A stretch of 64,000 nucleotides of DNA from Ohtaekwangia sp035628875 (GCA_035628875.1 DASPIZ010000029.1:1-64000); one strand, 5' to 3'; positions 26,553 through 35,638 are shown, counted from the first letter of the stretch. Program-made: numbers and translations. Notes: generated from the sequence alone by a model not told the origin.

Positions 26553-28337
26553 ATGGCTAAAAGAAAGAAAAGTGATTTGACGGAGGAGGAAAAACGGCCA
26601 CTCAATAAAGCGTCGCTGAGAAATCTTAAAAGGATAGCGCGTTTCATGCTACCTTACAAGGGAATATTCAGTATCGGATTAGTTAGTCTCCTGTTGTCAA
26701 GTTTCACCTTGATGGCATTTCCACGGTTATCCGGAGAATTGTTGGACATCGCGTCGGGGAAGCCACACTATTTTAAGACCATCCACCAGGCAGGCCTGGC
26801 CATGATCGTTGTTCTGTTCGTACAGGCGATATTTTCCTTCATTCGTGTGTATACCTTTTCGATTGTAAGTGAACGCGCAATGGCAGATCTCCGTCAGGCG
26901 GTTTATCGGAAAATGATCTGGTTGCCATTATCTTTTTTTGACAGTCGCAGAGTAGGTGAATTGATGAGCCGCATCACCTCCGATGTTACCACCCTTCAGG
27001 ATACTTTCAGCTTTACACTGGCTGAGTTTTTCCGGCAGGTAATGACTTTACTCATAGGTACAGTCATCATTTTTTATTTCGCTCCCACGCTGAGCGGATT
27101 TATGCTGCTTACCTTTCCAGTGTTGGTCATAGCAGCCCTGTTTTTTGGCAAGTACATCAGGAGACTTTCGCGCAAAACACAGGACAAACTTGCCGCTGCG
27201 AATATAGTGGTTGAAGAGTCACTACAATCCATATCAGTTGTAAAGGCATTTACCAATGAATTGTTTGAAACCAAACGCTACGGTGATGCGATTCGTGAAG
27301 TGGTTCAGGTGGCAATCCGCACTTCGTGGTATCGCGGTTTTTTTATCTCATTTATCATCTTTGCTTTGTTCGGCGGAATTGTTGCCGTAGGATGGTATGG
27401 CGCTCATTTGATCCAAACGAACCAACTTTCCACCGGCGAACTTTTCTCATTTATCCTGTATACTTCTTTTATCGGATTTTCAATTGCAGGGCTTGGTGAT
27501 ATCTATACACAATTACAACGATCCATTGGTGCTTCAGAACGTGTGTTGGATATTCTTCACGAACAGGATGAGTTCGAAGGCAGGACCGGGCCTCTTAAGC
27601 TTGCCGGTGAAATTTCTTTTCAGGAGGTGGATTTTGTGTATCCGGCCCGACAAGATTATACGGTTTTAAAATCACTCAACTTTAATATTCGCTCCGGCGA
27701 AAAGGTGGCGTTAGTAGGAAAAAGTGGCTCCGGTAAATCAACGATCATCAATTTGTTGCTCCGGTTTTATCCGGTTTCTATGGGTAACATTACCATTGAT
27801 CGTGTGAATATTAATGATTTTAACCTTTCTGCGTATCGTGAAAATATTGGTATCGTTCCACAGGAAGTGATTCTGTTTGGGGGAAGTATCGCAGAAAACA
27901 TTGCATATGGTAAACCGGGAGCCACCAGGGTGGAGATCGAAAAAGCGGCGCGAAAAGCAAATGCAATGGAATTTATTACACGGTTTCCAGAGGGATTTGA
28001 TACCATCGTTGGCGATCGTGGTATTAAACTTTCAGGGGGTCAACGCCAGCGGATTGCCATAGCACGGGCCATTCTCAAAGACCCGTCCATTCTCATTCTG
28101 GATGAGGCAACGAGTTCGTTGGATGCACAGGCTGAAGTGCTCGTTCAGGAAGCCCTGGAATTACTCATGGAAGGGAGAACAACGATCATAATTGCCCATC
28201 GGCTCAGCACCATAAAAAAGGTAGACAGAATATTTGTGATCAACGAAGGCAAACTGGCCGAAGCCGGTTCTCACCATGAACTTAGTACCGTTGATAATGG
28301 TATTTATAGTAATTTGCTGAAACTGCAAATCCATTGA
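26553..28337 (+). CDS. ABC exporter, fused permease and ATPase
   Basis: A 594-residue half-transporter with an ABC1 membrane domain (residues ~30-320, six helices; contains MSRITSDVTTLQDTFSF) and an ATPase domain (~345-590): Walker A GKSGSGKST, signature LSGGQRQR, Walker B ILILDEATSSLD with canonical Glu, and H-loop AHRLST. All catalytic residues are intact, so it can work as a homodimer of the MsbA/lipid-exporter type. The Fur-family gene begins one base after its stop. Substrate unknown; lipids or peptides are typical. Confidence 0.94.
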   Translation: MAKRKKSDLTEEEKRPLNKASLRNLKRIARFMLPYKGIFSIGLVSLLLSSFTLMAFPRLSGELLDIASGKPHYFKTIHQAGLAMIVVLFVQAIFSFIRVYTFSIVSERAMADLRQAVYRKMIWLPLSFFDSRRVGELMSRITSDVTTLQDTFSFTLAEFFRQVMTLLIGTVIIFYFAPTLSGFMLLTFPVLVIAALFFGKYIRRLSRKTQDKLAAANIVVEESLQSISVVKAFTNELFETKRYGDAIREVVQVAIRTSWYRGFFISFIIFALFGGIVAVGWYGAHLIQTNQLSTGELFSFILYTSFIGFSIAGLGDIYTQLQRSIGASERVLDILHEQDEFEGRTGPLKLAGEISFQEVDFVYPARQDYTVLKSLNFNIRSGEKVALVGKSGSGKSTIINLLLRFYPVSMGNITIDRVNINDFNLSAYRENIGIVPQEVILFGGSIAENIAYGKPGATRVEIEKAARKANAMEFITRFPEGFDTIVGDRGIKLSGGQRQRIAIARAILKDPSILILDEATSSLDAQAEVLVQEALELLMEGRTTIIIAHRLSTIKKVDRIFVINEGKLAEAGSHHELSTVDNGIYSNLLKLQIH

Positions 28338-28338
28338 T

Positions 28339-28755
28339 ATGATCGCAGCTTCCGACCGATTATTGAAACTTTTTAAAATGCGCTCCACCCCGAGCCGCCA
28401 GGAAATACTAAACCTGTTCCTGAAAAAGGATTATGCCCTTTCTCACAGCGATATCGAAAAGGAAATCAGTAACTCGCTTGACCGTGTAACGGTGTACCGC
28501 ACGTTAAAAACTTTCCTGGACAAAGGGCTTATTCATAAAGTGCTTGATGATGAAGGAAGTCTGAAGTATGCTTTGTGCAATGAAGCTTGCTCTGAAGCAG
28601 AACACCATCACGATCATGTGCATTTTAAATGCACCCGCTGTGGCCAGACCAATTGCCTGGATCAGGAAGTTCCCCATGTTAAACTACCGAAGGGTTATCA
28701 ACCAAAGGAGATCAATGTGTTGATTCAGGGAATTTGCGAACGCTGTAGTAAATAG
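28339..28755 (+). CDS. Fur-family metalloregulator
   Basis: A 138-residue transcription regulator with an N-terminal winged helix (STPSRQEILNLFLKKDYALS, then LDRVTVYRTLKTFLDKGLIH) and a C-terminal metal domain with EAEHHHDHVHFKCTRCGQTN and ICERC. The two CxxC pairs bind structural zinc, and the H-rich EHHHDHVHF segment forms the sensory site. Fur, Zur and PerR cannot be separated by eye, but the DRVTVYRTLKTF recognition helix is typical of Fur/Zur. It is the last gene of the gpmI operon. It is a candidate regulator for the dyads at 35877 and 39477, which is inference. Confidence 0.93.
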   Translation: MIAASDRLLKLFKMRSTPSRQEILNLFLKKDYALSHSDIEKEISNSLDRVTVYRTLKTFLDKGLIHKVLDDEGSLKYALCNEACSEAEHHHDHVHFKCTRCGQTNCLDQEVPHVKLPKGYQPKEINVLIQGICERCSK

Positions 28756-28913
28756 GAAATTGTTGACCCGGGTTCGAGATAATTTGACTAAAGATAAATC
28801 AGGCGTCTAACTTTTCGGGACGAAAATATTTTGTAGTTTTGGAATTGGCGGATTTGTAGTACGCTTTTTTTAACGTTTATCAGACTTTTACATAACTAAC
28901 CGGTCGACCCCTT

Positions 28914-29966
28914 TTGCCCCTTGTGCTAAACATACTTCTTTCCTTTTTTAGTGGTTATAATGATCGCGAATTGCTTCTTTTTGGGGTATTCGCCTTTGTA
29001 ATCATCCTCTTTTTAGTCCTGGATCTTGGGTTGTTTCATAAGCAAGCTCACAAGATCTCTACGAAGTCAGCATTGTATCAATCCATTTTTTGGGTTACCA
29101 TAAGTACAATCTTTGGTTATCTGGTGTATCTCGAAGGTCCTTACGAATATGTCGAATCAGGGGTAACAAAAGTCCTCGCGGGAACCGATGCAGCTGTTTT
29201 GTATTTCTCTGCTTATTTGACCGAGTATGCGTTATCGGTTGATAATATCTTTGTCATCCTCCTTATCTTAAAATATTTTAAAGTGAAGGAGGAGTACTAC
29301 CACAAAACACTCTTCTGGGGTATACTTGGGGCGATTGTGTTCAGGGCCATTTTTATTTTCGTTGGCGCGTTGTTAATTCACAAGTTCCATTGGCTTCTTT
29401 ACATTTTCGGCGTCTTTCTGATCTATTCAGGTATTCGGATTTACTTTGAAGATGGCGATGAAAAAATTGAACCAGAGAAGAATCCAATCATGCGGCTATG
29501 CCGGAAATATCTGCCCATAGCAAAAGATGATGAGGGCGGAAAGTTTATCGTGAAACACGGCAACAAAATCATGTTCACGCCACTGTTTCTCGTGATTGTA
29601 TTGATCGAGACAACTGACCTGATCTTTGCTGTGGATTCCATTCCGGCTGCTTTCGCGATAACAACAAATGAATTTCTGATCTATACGTCCAACATTTTCG
29701 CGGTAATGGGATTGCGCGCCATGTTCTTCCTGTTAGCCGGTATCATCGACAAATTCTACCTTTTACAAAAAGGCCTTTCGATTATCTTGTTTTTCATTGG
29801 TGCGAAAATGTTACTGGAGATATTCGATATCCATGTGGGTGTATATACTTCCTTCTCGGTAATTATCGCCACGCTGTTCCTGTCTATTGTCTTATCCGTT
29901 TTGGTGCCGAGGAAAGAACAGCTCCAGCATGAAATCGTCGAAGAAAAGGAGAACCACAATGCCTGA
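28914..29966 (+). CDS. TerC/Alx-family membrane protein
   Basis: A 350-residue integral membrane protein with about nine hydrophobic helices. TerC landmarks are TEYALSVDNIFVILLI and ETTDLIFAVDSIPAAFAIT, whose acidic residues sit in the membrane, then FAVMGLRAMFFLL and LQKGLSIILFFIGAKMLLE. Known relatives export manganese (Alx/MntX-like) or confer tellurite resistance. No ATG precedes the conserved region; TTG 28914 or GTG 28923 must start it. I looked in the 158-bp leader for a yybP-ykoY manganese riboswitch and did not see one. A TAGTTTTG element lies in the leader without a matching -33. Confidence 0.88.
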   Translation: MPLVLNILLSFFSGYNDRELLLFGVFAFVIILFLVLDLGLFHKQAHKISTKSALYQSIFWVTISTIFGYLVYLEGPYEYVESGVTKVLAGTDAAVLYFSAYLTEYALSVDNIFVILLILKYFKVKEEYYHKTLFWGILGAIVFRAIFIFVGALLIHKFHWLLYIFGVFLIYSGIRIYFEDGDEKIEPEKNPIMRLCRKYLPIAKDDEGGKFIVKHGNKIMFTPLFLVIVLIETTDLIFAVDSIPAAFAITTNEFLIYTSNIFAVMGLRAMFFLLAGIIDKFYLLQKGLSIILFFIGAKMLLEIFDIHVGVYTSFSVIIATLFLSIVLSVLVPRKEQLQHEIVEEKENHNA

Positions 29967-29974
29967 CGTGAGCG

Positions 29975-30082
29975 TTTTTCAGCTCACAGAAATCACAGAA
30001 TACACTGAATAAACCACGGAATGATTGGTGAATTCTCTTTGCGATTTCTTCGCGTCTCGGCGCCTCCTATGTTTGCGGTTAA
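29975..30082 (+). repeat. Dispersed ~100-bp repeat, copy 3
   Basis: Same element as at 5000 but on the plus strand. It begins TTTTTCAGCTCACAGAAATC, passes CACGGAATGATT in the middle and CTTCGCGTCTCGGCGCCTCC near the end, and finishes at GTTTGCGGTTAA. It starts 9 bp after the TerC-family stop codon. Confidence 0.8.
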
Positions 30083-30124
30083 GCATATTTATCAACTTGC
30101 GATAGGTACAATGGTAGTGTTTTT

Positions 30125-30214
30125 CTCACCGCGAAGTCGCAGAGGCACGCGAAGTGTTAAATAGGATTTTACTTTGCGAAACTTTGCGTCTCAGCGCCTC
30201 CGCGGTAAACTGCA
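30125..30214. repeat. Inverted partial repeat copies (imperfect hairpin)
   Basis: CACCGCGAAGTCGCAGAGGC (30128-30147) is the minus-strand form of the repeat's G/C module, and CGTCTCAGCGCCTCCGCGGT (30187-30206) the plus-strand form. Facing each other across ~40 bp they can fold into an imperfect hairpin. This pair lies between copies 3 and 4. Confidence 0.65.
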
Positions 30215-30276
30215 TACAAAAAAACTAAGGAAGTTACACAAAGCCTTCTGTGAATTCTGTGTGCTTCTGTGAGACG

Positions 30277-30382
30277 TTTTTTCAGCTCACAGAAATCACG
30301 GAATACACGGAAGAAAGCACGGAATGATTTGATGTATCTTCTTTGCCTTTCTTCGCGTCTCAGCGCCTTCGCGGTAAATTGC
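30277..30382 (+). repeat. Dispersed ~100-bp repeat, copy 4
   Basis: A full plus-strand copy: TTTTTTCAGCTCACAGAAAT, then CACGGAATACACGGAAGAAA, CACGGAATGATT and CTTCGCGTCTCAGCGCCTTC, ending GCGGTAAATTG. Just before it, TTCTGTGAATTCTGTGTG (30246-30263) is an inverted fragment of the same CACAGAA module, giving a head-to-head arrangement. Confidence 0.8.
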
Positions 30383-30398
30383 ATTTACTCGCGATGCC

Positions 30399-31652
30399 TT
30401 AGAAAATATTTTTTGGAAGAATCTTCAAGAGGATTGGTAACGTTAAAAATTTATGGGGAAGAGAAATGATTGAAAAAGTCGGGATCATCTTCAGGATATC
30501 AATCAATCCACTCCGAACCAATTCTTTCTCATCTTCCGGCAGGTCATAAGCCCGGGCCTTTTCGAGTAACTCCAAAACCTGTTGATTACTTTGAAGGTGG
30601 ACGATTAGTCGCGATCTGTTCTTCTCCGCAAGTTTTGCCATACGCCCGATGTATTGTTCCGATACATGTTCATAATCCTTATTTTCCTGGAGGTATTCCA
30701 GTTCTTCCCAATGCTCCAGCACAAATCCTTCAATGGCGATCATGCTGTTTTCAAGTTCATCTTCAGAGAAATCAAAATAACGACAAAAACGCGAAAGGAA
30801 ATCGCGTTCAACATCCTCCACCAGTTTATCGGCCCACAACGTCAGGATGGCTATTTCAATATAGAACTTTTTCAGTATCCATGAATTCTCTGAAGGCAAA
30901 TTGATCTCTTCAATCGCAATACCTTCCTTGAAAATTTTCATCGCCTCTTTTTTCCGTTCGTTTGAAAGGTCAGTACTCTGTAAAAAATAGTCGAATAGTT
31001 TTTTCTCTTCAAAGGCTACAACTTTGTTGGCGTGTGCCGCTGCAGCAATCACCTTCACCACAGAGAAACGAAGCTCTTCCCTTTCATAGCGGAAAAAATC
31101 AGCCACAATCTTATCGGCATTGGTATGAATCCATTGACCAAAAATAAAGACATCGAGAAATAATAAACTGTTATGAAAGAAGGTCGACCAGAAATTACCC
31201 TCGAAGACGTTAGTATTTTCAATTCGTTTATCGAGAATTTTTTCTGCAAGTTCCAGCGGACTTTTCCTCCGTCCAAAAATAGTTTTTGCCGGTGTGGCCA
31301 GTTCAGGAAAAATATTGTTATAGAAATTGCCGATGCTGTCTATAGTCTTAAGAATCACACCGGACATTTCTTCGTGGCTGCGGATCGGATTATCATAGAA
31401 TAGTAGAGAACTACTGATGAGACTTTCCGCAAGCAAGACTTTCATTTTGTCACGCTCATCCCATTTATCATAGTCAGGCAAATCAATTTCGCCAACGGAG
31501 TGACCATACATAATACCCGTAGGCTGGATAATACGGTACAGTGAATATTCCGGATGAGATAATTTACGCTGCGGCTCAAGCGTTAAATCGCGTAGCAAAT
31601 CTTTCCGGAATTCAAGATATTCTTTAAGCCAGCCTTTATCGTGTGGTGTCAT
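30399..31652 (-). CDS. LETM1-like cytoplasmic protein
   Basis: A 417-residue protein from ATG 31652; the longer frame would need a TTG 24 bp upstream and adds nothing conserved. Mostly helical: KGWLKEYLEFRKDLLRDLTL at the start, TerB-like helices in the middle (VVKVIAAAAHANKVVAFEEK, LWADKLVEDVERDFLSRFCR). Its hydrophobic end, PTFSIISLPHKFLTLPILLK followed by ILPKNIF, resembles the mitochondrial LETM1 ring region. I recall Bacteroidota relatives named LETM1-related biofilm-associated protein; function remains unclear. It lies 61 bp downstream of purE on the same strand. The 3' end abuts repeat copy 4. Confidence 0.75.
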   Translation of the reverse strand: MTPHDKGWLKEYLEFRKDLLRDLTLEPQRKLSHPEYSLYRIIQPTGIMYGHSVGEIDLPDYDKWDERDKMKVLLAESLISSSLLFYDNPIRSHEEMSGVILKTIDSIGNFYNNIFPELATPAKTIFGRRKSPLELAEKILDKRIENTNVFEGNFWSTFFHNSLLFLDVFIFGQWIHTNADKIVADFFRYEREELRFSVVKVIAAAAHANKVVAFEEKKLFDYFLQSTDLSNERKKEAMKIFKEGIAIEEINLPSENSWILKKFYIEIAILTLWADKLVEDVERDFLSRFCRYFDFSEDELENSMIAIEGFVLEHWEELEYLQENKDYEHVSEQYIGRMAKLAEKNRSRLIVHLQSNQQVLELLEKARAYDLPEDEKELVRSGLIDILKMIPTFSIISLPHKFLTLPILLKILPKNIF

Positions 31653-31712
31653 GGAGTAGGTTTCAACCGGTAACAAGTTAAAGAATTGTAGGCAGAGTGG
31701 GAAAGAGAATTT

Positions 31713-32225
31713 TCAGATTAAGCCTTTCCATCCGTTATGTTCCAGGTTTTTCGCGGCGGATTCTACTTTTAACTTAAGATCTCCCTTATACTGGTCGAGT
31801 CGCTGTGCAATTTCAGCATCGCTGGCACCAAGTATCTGGGCTGCTAAAATTCCTGCATTACGGGCTCCATCTAACGCCACGGTAGCCACGGGAACACCTG
31901 AAGGCATTTGTAATATCGATAAAACAGAATCCCATCCGTCAATCGAGTTGGATGATTTTACCGGCACGCCAATCACCGGAAGGGAAGTAAGAGACGCTAC
32001 CATGCCGGGAAGATGGGCTGCGCCCCCTGCTCCTGCAATGATGACGCGAATACCACGTTCACGTGCCTTCGTGCTGTAGTCAACCATACGCAGGGGTGTA
32101 CGATGTGCCGATACAATGGTGACTTCGTACGAAACTTTCAGCTCGTCCAACACCTCGGCAGATTCTTTCATGATCCGGAGATCGGATTGACTGCCCATGA
32201 TAATACCCACTACAGCATGACTCAT
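31713..32225 (-). CDS. purE: N5-carboxyaminoimidazole ribonucleotide mutase
   Basis: A 170-residue class I PurE, which converts N5-CAIR to CAIR in purine synthesis. Signatures: GIIMGSQSDLRIMKESAEVL, VSAHRTPLRM (active-site His), IIAGAGGAAHLPGMVASLTS, VIGVPVKSSNSIDGWDSVLS and ALDGARNAGILAAQIL. Two bases separate it from the purK stop, so purK-purE form one operon, as expected because PurK makes the PurE substrate. Confidence 0.97.
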   Translation of the reverse strand: MSHAVVGIIMGSQSDLRIMKESAEVLDELKVSYEVTIVSAHRTPLRMVDYSTKARERGIRVIIAGAGGAAHLPGMVASLTSLPVIGVPVKSSNSIDGWDSVLSILQMPSGVPVATVALDGARNAGILAAQILGASDAEIAQRLDQYKGDLKLKVESAAKNLEHNGWKGLI

Positions 32226-32227
32226 AA

Positions 32228-33367
32228 TTATGAAATGACTTTTAATTTTTCCTTAACAAATTGGGCTTTCTTTTTCAATTGATCAACATCCCGATCAACA
32301 ATTGTCACGTGTCCCATTTTACGATATGGTTTAGTGATCAGTTTCCCATACAAGTGGACGTGAACACCGCTTATACTCGTAACGTCGTGAAATCCCTTGT
32401 ATCGTGCCGGCCCTTCGTACCCCGGCTCTCCCAATAGATTTACCATGGCACTCGGTAATACAATACTAGTATCCCCAAGAGGAAGATTTAAAATGCTGCG
32501 TAAATGTTGTTCATATTGTGAGGTGATGTTGGCTTCAATTGTTTGATGACCGCTGTTGTGCGGACGCGGTGCAATTTCATTGACCAGTACTTCACCTGTT
32601 TTGGTAACAAACATTTCCACGGCAAGTAAACCTACCATGTTGAGTTTGCTGATAATCGTTTCGGCTATTGCCGTTGCTTTTTGTGTAACGAGATCGCTCA
32701 GTTCCGCGGGCGCAAATAAATATTCCACCAGGTTATGTTCCGGATGAAAAATCATTTCAACAGCAGGAAAAGCTTTGATTTCTCCGGCTTCGTTTCGGGC
32801 AATGATAACGGCAATCTCCTTGTCGAAATCGACGAGCTTCTCCAACAATCCTGGCGCATCGAAGGCTTTCGACAAATCAGATATAGATCGCATGATTTGT
32901 ACACCACGACCATCGTAACCTTCACGGCCAAGTTTATTCACAGCAGGTAGAAAATCAGAATGACGCTGAACCGCTTCTGCGTTTTCTGTTAAAATAAAAT
33001 CTGCGGTTGGAATGGCGTGCTCTCTGTAAAACGCTTTTTGTTTCCGCTTGTCTTGAATCAGTTCAATTACTTCGGGTTGCGGGAAAACCTTTTTGCCTTG
33101 CCGAGCCAAATCTTTCAACGCAGCAACATTTACATTTTCGATTTCGATTGTAAGGATATCACACGACCTCCCAAAATCCATTACCGTATTGTAATCCGTG
33201 AGTTTTCCCTGACGAAATTCAGCAAGCGAAGCACATGGCGCATGTACATCAGGGTCTAAAATTGAAAATGATATATTGAAGTCGATGCCCGATTGAATAA
33301 GCATTCTGCCAAGCTGGCCGCCACCAAGCACACCTATCTTGAAATTTTGTTGAAATATTCCGTCCAA
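32228..33367 (-). CDS. purK: N5-carboxyaminoimidazole ribonucleotide synthase
   Basis: A 379-residue ATP-grasp enzyme making N5-CAIR from AIR, bicarbonate and ATP. The start is uncertain: no ATG exists. TTG 33367 gives a 7-residue lead into NFKIGVLGGGQLGRMLIQSG, matching the lead of Cytophagales homologues (DGIFQQ) as recalled, while GTG 33403 would add 12 residues. Other blocks are FPQPEVIELIQDKRKQKAFY, VNKLGREGYDGRGVQIM, EKLVDFDKEIAVIIARN, EMFVTKTGEVLVNEIAPRPH and NSGHQTIEANITSQYEQHLR. Upstream, 33404-33520 has no recognised gene. Confidence 0.95.
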   Translation of the reverse strand: MDGIFQQNFKIGVLGGGQLGRMLIQSGIDFNISFSILDPDVHAPCASLAEFRQGKLTDYNTVMDFGRSCDILTIEIENVNVAALKDLARQGKKVFPQPEVIELIQDKRKQKAFYREHAIPTADFILTENAEAVQRHSDFLPAVNKLGREGYDGRGVQIMRSISDLSKAFDAPGLLEKLVDFDKEIAVIIARNEAGEIKAFPAVEMIFHPEHNLVEYLFAPAELSDLVTQKATAIAETIISKLNMVGLLAVEMFVTKTGEVLVNEIAPRPHNSGHQTIEANITSQYEQHLRSILNLPLGDTSIVLPSAMVNLLGEPGYEGPARYKGFHDVTSISGVHVHLYGKLITKPYRKMGHVTIVDRDVDQLKKKAQFVKEKLKVIS

Positions 33368-33520
33368 ACCAAATGAATTTGAAGCGAAAGTAAGAGAAAA
33401 CACAGTGATACGGAACTTGCGCTTCGAAAAGGTTCAGGATACGATCATCGAAATAGTGAATGGCGAAATCTTCATCGACCTCCAGCTACAATTTGTTGGG
33501 TGACGATGACATGCCTGCGC

Positions 33521-35638
33521 TTAGGAAAAGACCTGGAAGACAATAAGGGCTGAAACGTAGGCCAGAATGGTCATATAAACAAGCTGGATGAGTGGCCATT
33601 TCCATCCCTTGGTTTCGCGGTATACAACGGCAAGGGTACTCATACATTGCATGGCAAAGGTGTAGAATACCAACAAAGATAATCCTACGGCAGTTGTAAA
33701 TCGCGGGCCACCGGTTTCAGGATTCACCTCTTCTTTCATGCGTTGCTTAATGGTTCCTTCATCGTCTGTGCCACTACCGATACTGTATATGGTGGCCATG
33801 GTCCCAACAAACACCTCACGGGCAGCAAAAGAAGTGATCAGCGCGATACCGATCTTCCAGTCGTAACCAAGTGGTCTGATCGCCGGTTCTATCGCTTTAC
33901 CAATAATTCCTGCATAAGAATGTTCGAGCTTGTAAGAGGCAACGGCGTCGTCTAATTCCGCTGGGGACAATTCCCTTTCAGTGGATTGTGCCAGCACATT
34001 TTGTTCCGCATTATTCATTGCGTCGCCAGGGCCAAAGCTGGCCAACACCCACAGAATGATACTGATCGCAAGAATGATTTTGCCTGCTTCGAAAACAAAA
34101 GCTTTTGTTTTTTCCAGAATGGTATAACCCACGTTCGACCACTTGGGTATCCTGTAAGTGGGAAGCTCCATGATGAGGTAACTCCTTTCCTTCACGCGAA
34201 TGATTAGTTTCATCACCCAGGCCGAAACAAGGGCAGCCACGAACCCCAGGAGATAAAGACCCATGAGTGCAAGGCCCTGGAGGTTAAAAAATCCCAATGC
34301 TTTTTGCTCAGGAACGATCAATGCGATGAGGATCGTAAAAATGGGTAATCGCGCTGAGCAACTCATCAAAGGTGTAACCATGATGGTGATGGTGCGTTCT
34401 TTCCAGTTGTCGATCGTGCGCGTTGCCATGATAGCAGGAATCGCACACGCTACGCCAGACATAAGTGGAACAACACTTTTTCCGTTTAATCCGAATTTCC
34501 GCATCAGCTTATCCATCAGGAAAACAACGCGCGCCATATAGCCCGATTCTTCCAGCACTGAAATGAAAGCAAATAAAATAGCAATCTGTGGAACGAAAAT
34601 TACAATGCCGCCGATTCCCGGCACAATACCATCAGCCAGAAGGCTTGTAAGCGGACCCGCTGGTAGTATGTCGGACAAATACGAACTTAATTGAGCAAAT
34701 GTGGCGTCAATAAAATCCATCGGTACTGATGCCCATGGAAAGATGGCCTGAAAGATGAGGAACAAAACCACGAAGAAGATCACGTAACCCCATACACGAT
34801 GTGTGATGATGCGGTCAATGCGCGTTGAATTTTTTTTCCACGATGGGTCTTGACTTTTCAACGTCACTTCGTTCAACAAGTCTTGTATATAGCTATACCG
34901 TTGTATCGTTTCAGCACCTTGAAATTTTCCGGAGAAGAACTGATGCTTTTCCCGAATATCATCTACCTGTTTTTTTTGACCGGGATTCAGAAATCCTAGT
35001 GATTGTGGTTGCTCAAGGAAAAGGTAGGCCTCATAATCGTTGTCGACACCTAATTGGTTTCGCAGGTCTTTTACTGGTGCAGCCACTTCCGTCCAAACCG
35101 GAAAAATGGTTTGTTGGTTTGAATTTGCAGGTGCGGTCAATTCCTGAAGGAGCTGAGCAACACCTACGCCGTTTCGGGCATTAACGGGAATTACAGGAAC
35201 CCCTAATTTCCTGGACAGTGAATTCAGATCGTAGCTGATACCGGCTTTCGCAGCAAGATCCATCATGGTTAAGACCAATACCGTAGGCAAACCCAGGTCA
35301 ATAATCTGCGTAAGCAGCAGCAGGCCGCGCTTTAAATTGGTAGCATCGGCTACCACAACAATTCTGGCTGGTGTGTTTGGGGAATGATGATTTAGAAGCA
35401 CCTCGGAAACGATTCGCTCGTCGAGGCTCCTGGGATAAATGCTGTAAATTCCGGGGAAATCGATGATTTCAATGACTCCGCCATCCGGAAGGTTACATAG
35501 CCCGGATTTCTTCTCAACGGTCACTCCGGGAAAGTTTCCAATTTTCTGATTTAGCCCTGTAAGGTGGTTAAACAAAGAAGATTTACCCGAGTTAGGGTTT
35601 CCGGCGAGCGCAATTTTTATCCTTTTGGTTGAAGACAT
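33521..35638 (-). CDS. feoB: Ferrous iron transporter B
   Basis: A 705-residue FeoB. The N-terminal G-domain has G1 GNPNSGKSS (residues 13-21), G2 GVTVEKKSG, G3 DFPGIYS and G4 TMMDLA, followed by a guanine-dissociation-inhibitor-like helical region to ~270. The membrane core has two gate repeats with FVPQIAILFAFISVLEESGY, GLNGKSVVPLMSGVACAIPA and a later FAAREVFVGTMATIY segment. It takes Fe2+ across the inner membrane. FeoA lies immediately upstream with stop and start overlapping as TAATG. The promoter is upstream of feoA. Confidence 0.97.
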   Translation of the reverse strand: MSSTKRIKIALAGNPNSGKSSLFNHLTGLNQKIGNFPGVTVEKKSGLCNLPDGGVIEIIDFPGIYSIYPRSLDERIVSEVLLNHHSPNTPARIVVVADATNLKRGLLLLTQIIDLGLPTVLVLTMMDLAAKAGISYDLNSLSRKLGVPVIPVNARNGVGVAQLLQELTAPANSNQQTIFPVWTEVAAPVKDLRNQLGVDNDYEAYLFLEQPQSLGFLNPGQKKQVDDIREKHQFFSGKFQGAETIQRYSYIQDLLNEVTLKSQDPSWKKNSTRIDRIITHRVWGYVIFFVVLFLIFQAIFPWASVPMDFIDATFAQLSSYLSDILPAGPLTSLLADGIVPGIGGIVIFVPQIAILFAFISVLEESGYMARVVFLMDKLMRKFGLNGKSVVPLMSGVACAIPAIMATRTIDNWKERTITIMVTPLMSCSARLPIFTILIALIVPEQKALGFFNLQGLALMGLYLLGFVAALVSAWVMKLIIRVKERSYLIMELPTYRIPKWSNVGYTILEKTKAFVFEAGKIILAISIILWVLASFGPGDAMNNAEQNVLAQSTERELSPAELDDAVASYKLEHSYAGIIGKAIEPAIRPLGYDWKIGIALITSFAAREVFVGTMATIYSIGSGTDDEGTIKQRMKEEVNPETGGPRFTTAVGLSLLVFYTFAMQCMSTLAVVYRETKGWKWPLIQLVYMTILAYVSALIVFQVFS

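Noticed and set aside
28766..28785. GGGTTCGAG string resembling a tRNA T-loop
   Set aside because: No complementary stem follows (AATTTGACT) and no acceptor, D-arm or anticodon arm can be folded around it.
28756..28913. Possible yybP-ykoY manganese riboswitch before the TerC-family gene
   Set aside because: The characteristic conserved loops of this riboswitch are not visible and the 158-bp leader is AT-rich without a stable multi-stem fold by eye.
33404..33502. 32-codon frame (GTG start) between purK and feoB
   Set aside because: Too short to support and without a recognised motif, and the minus-strand reading of the same bases is also open for part of the stretch, so no coding strand can be chosen.
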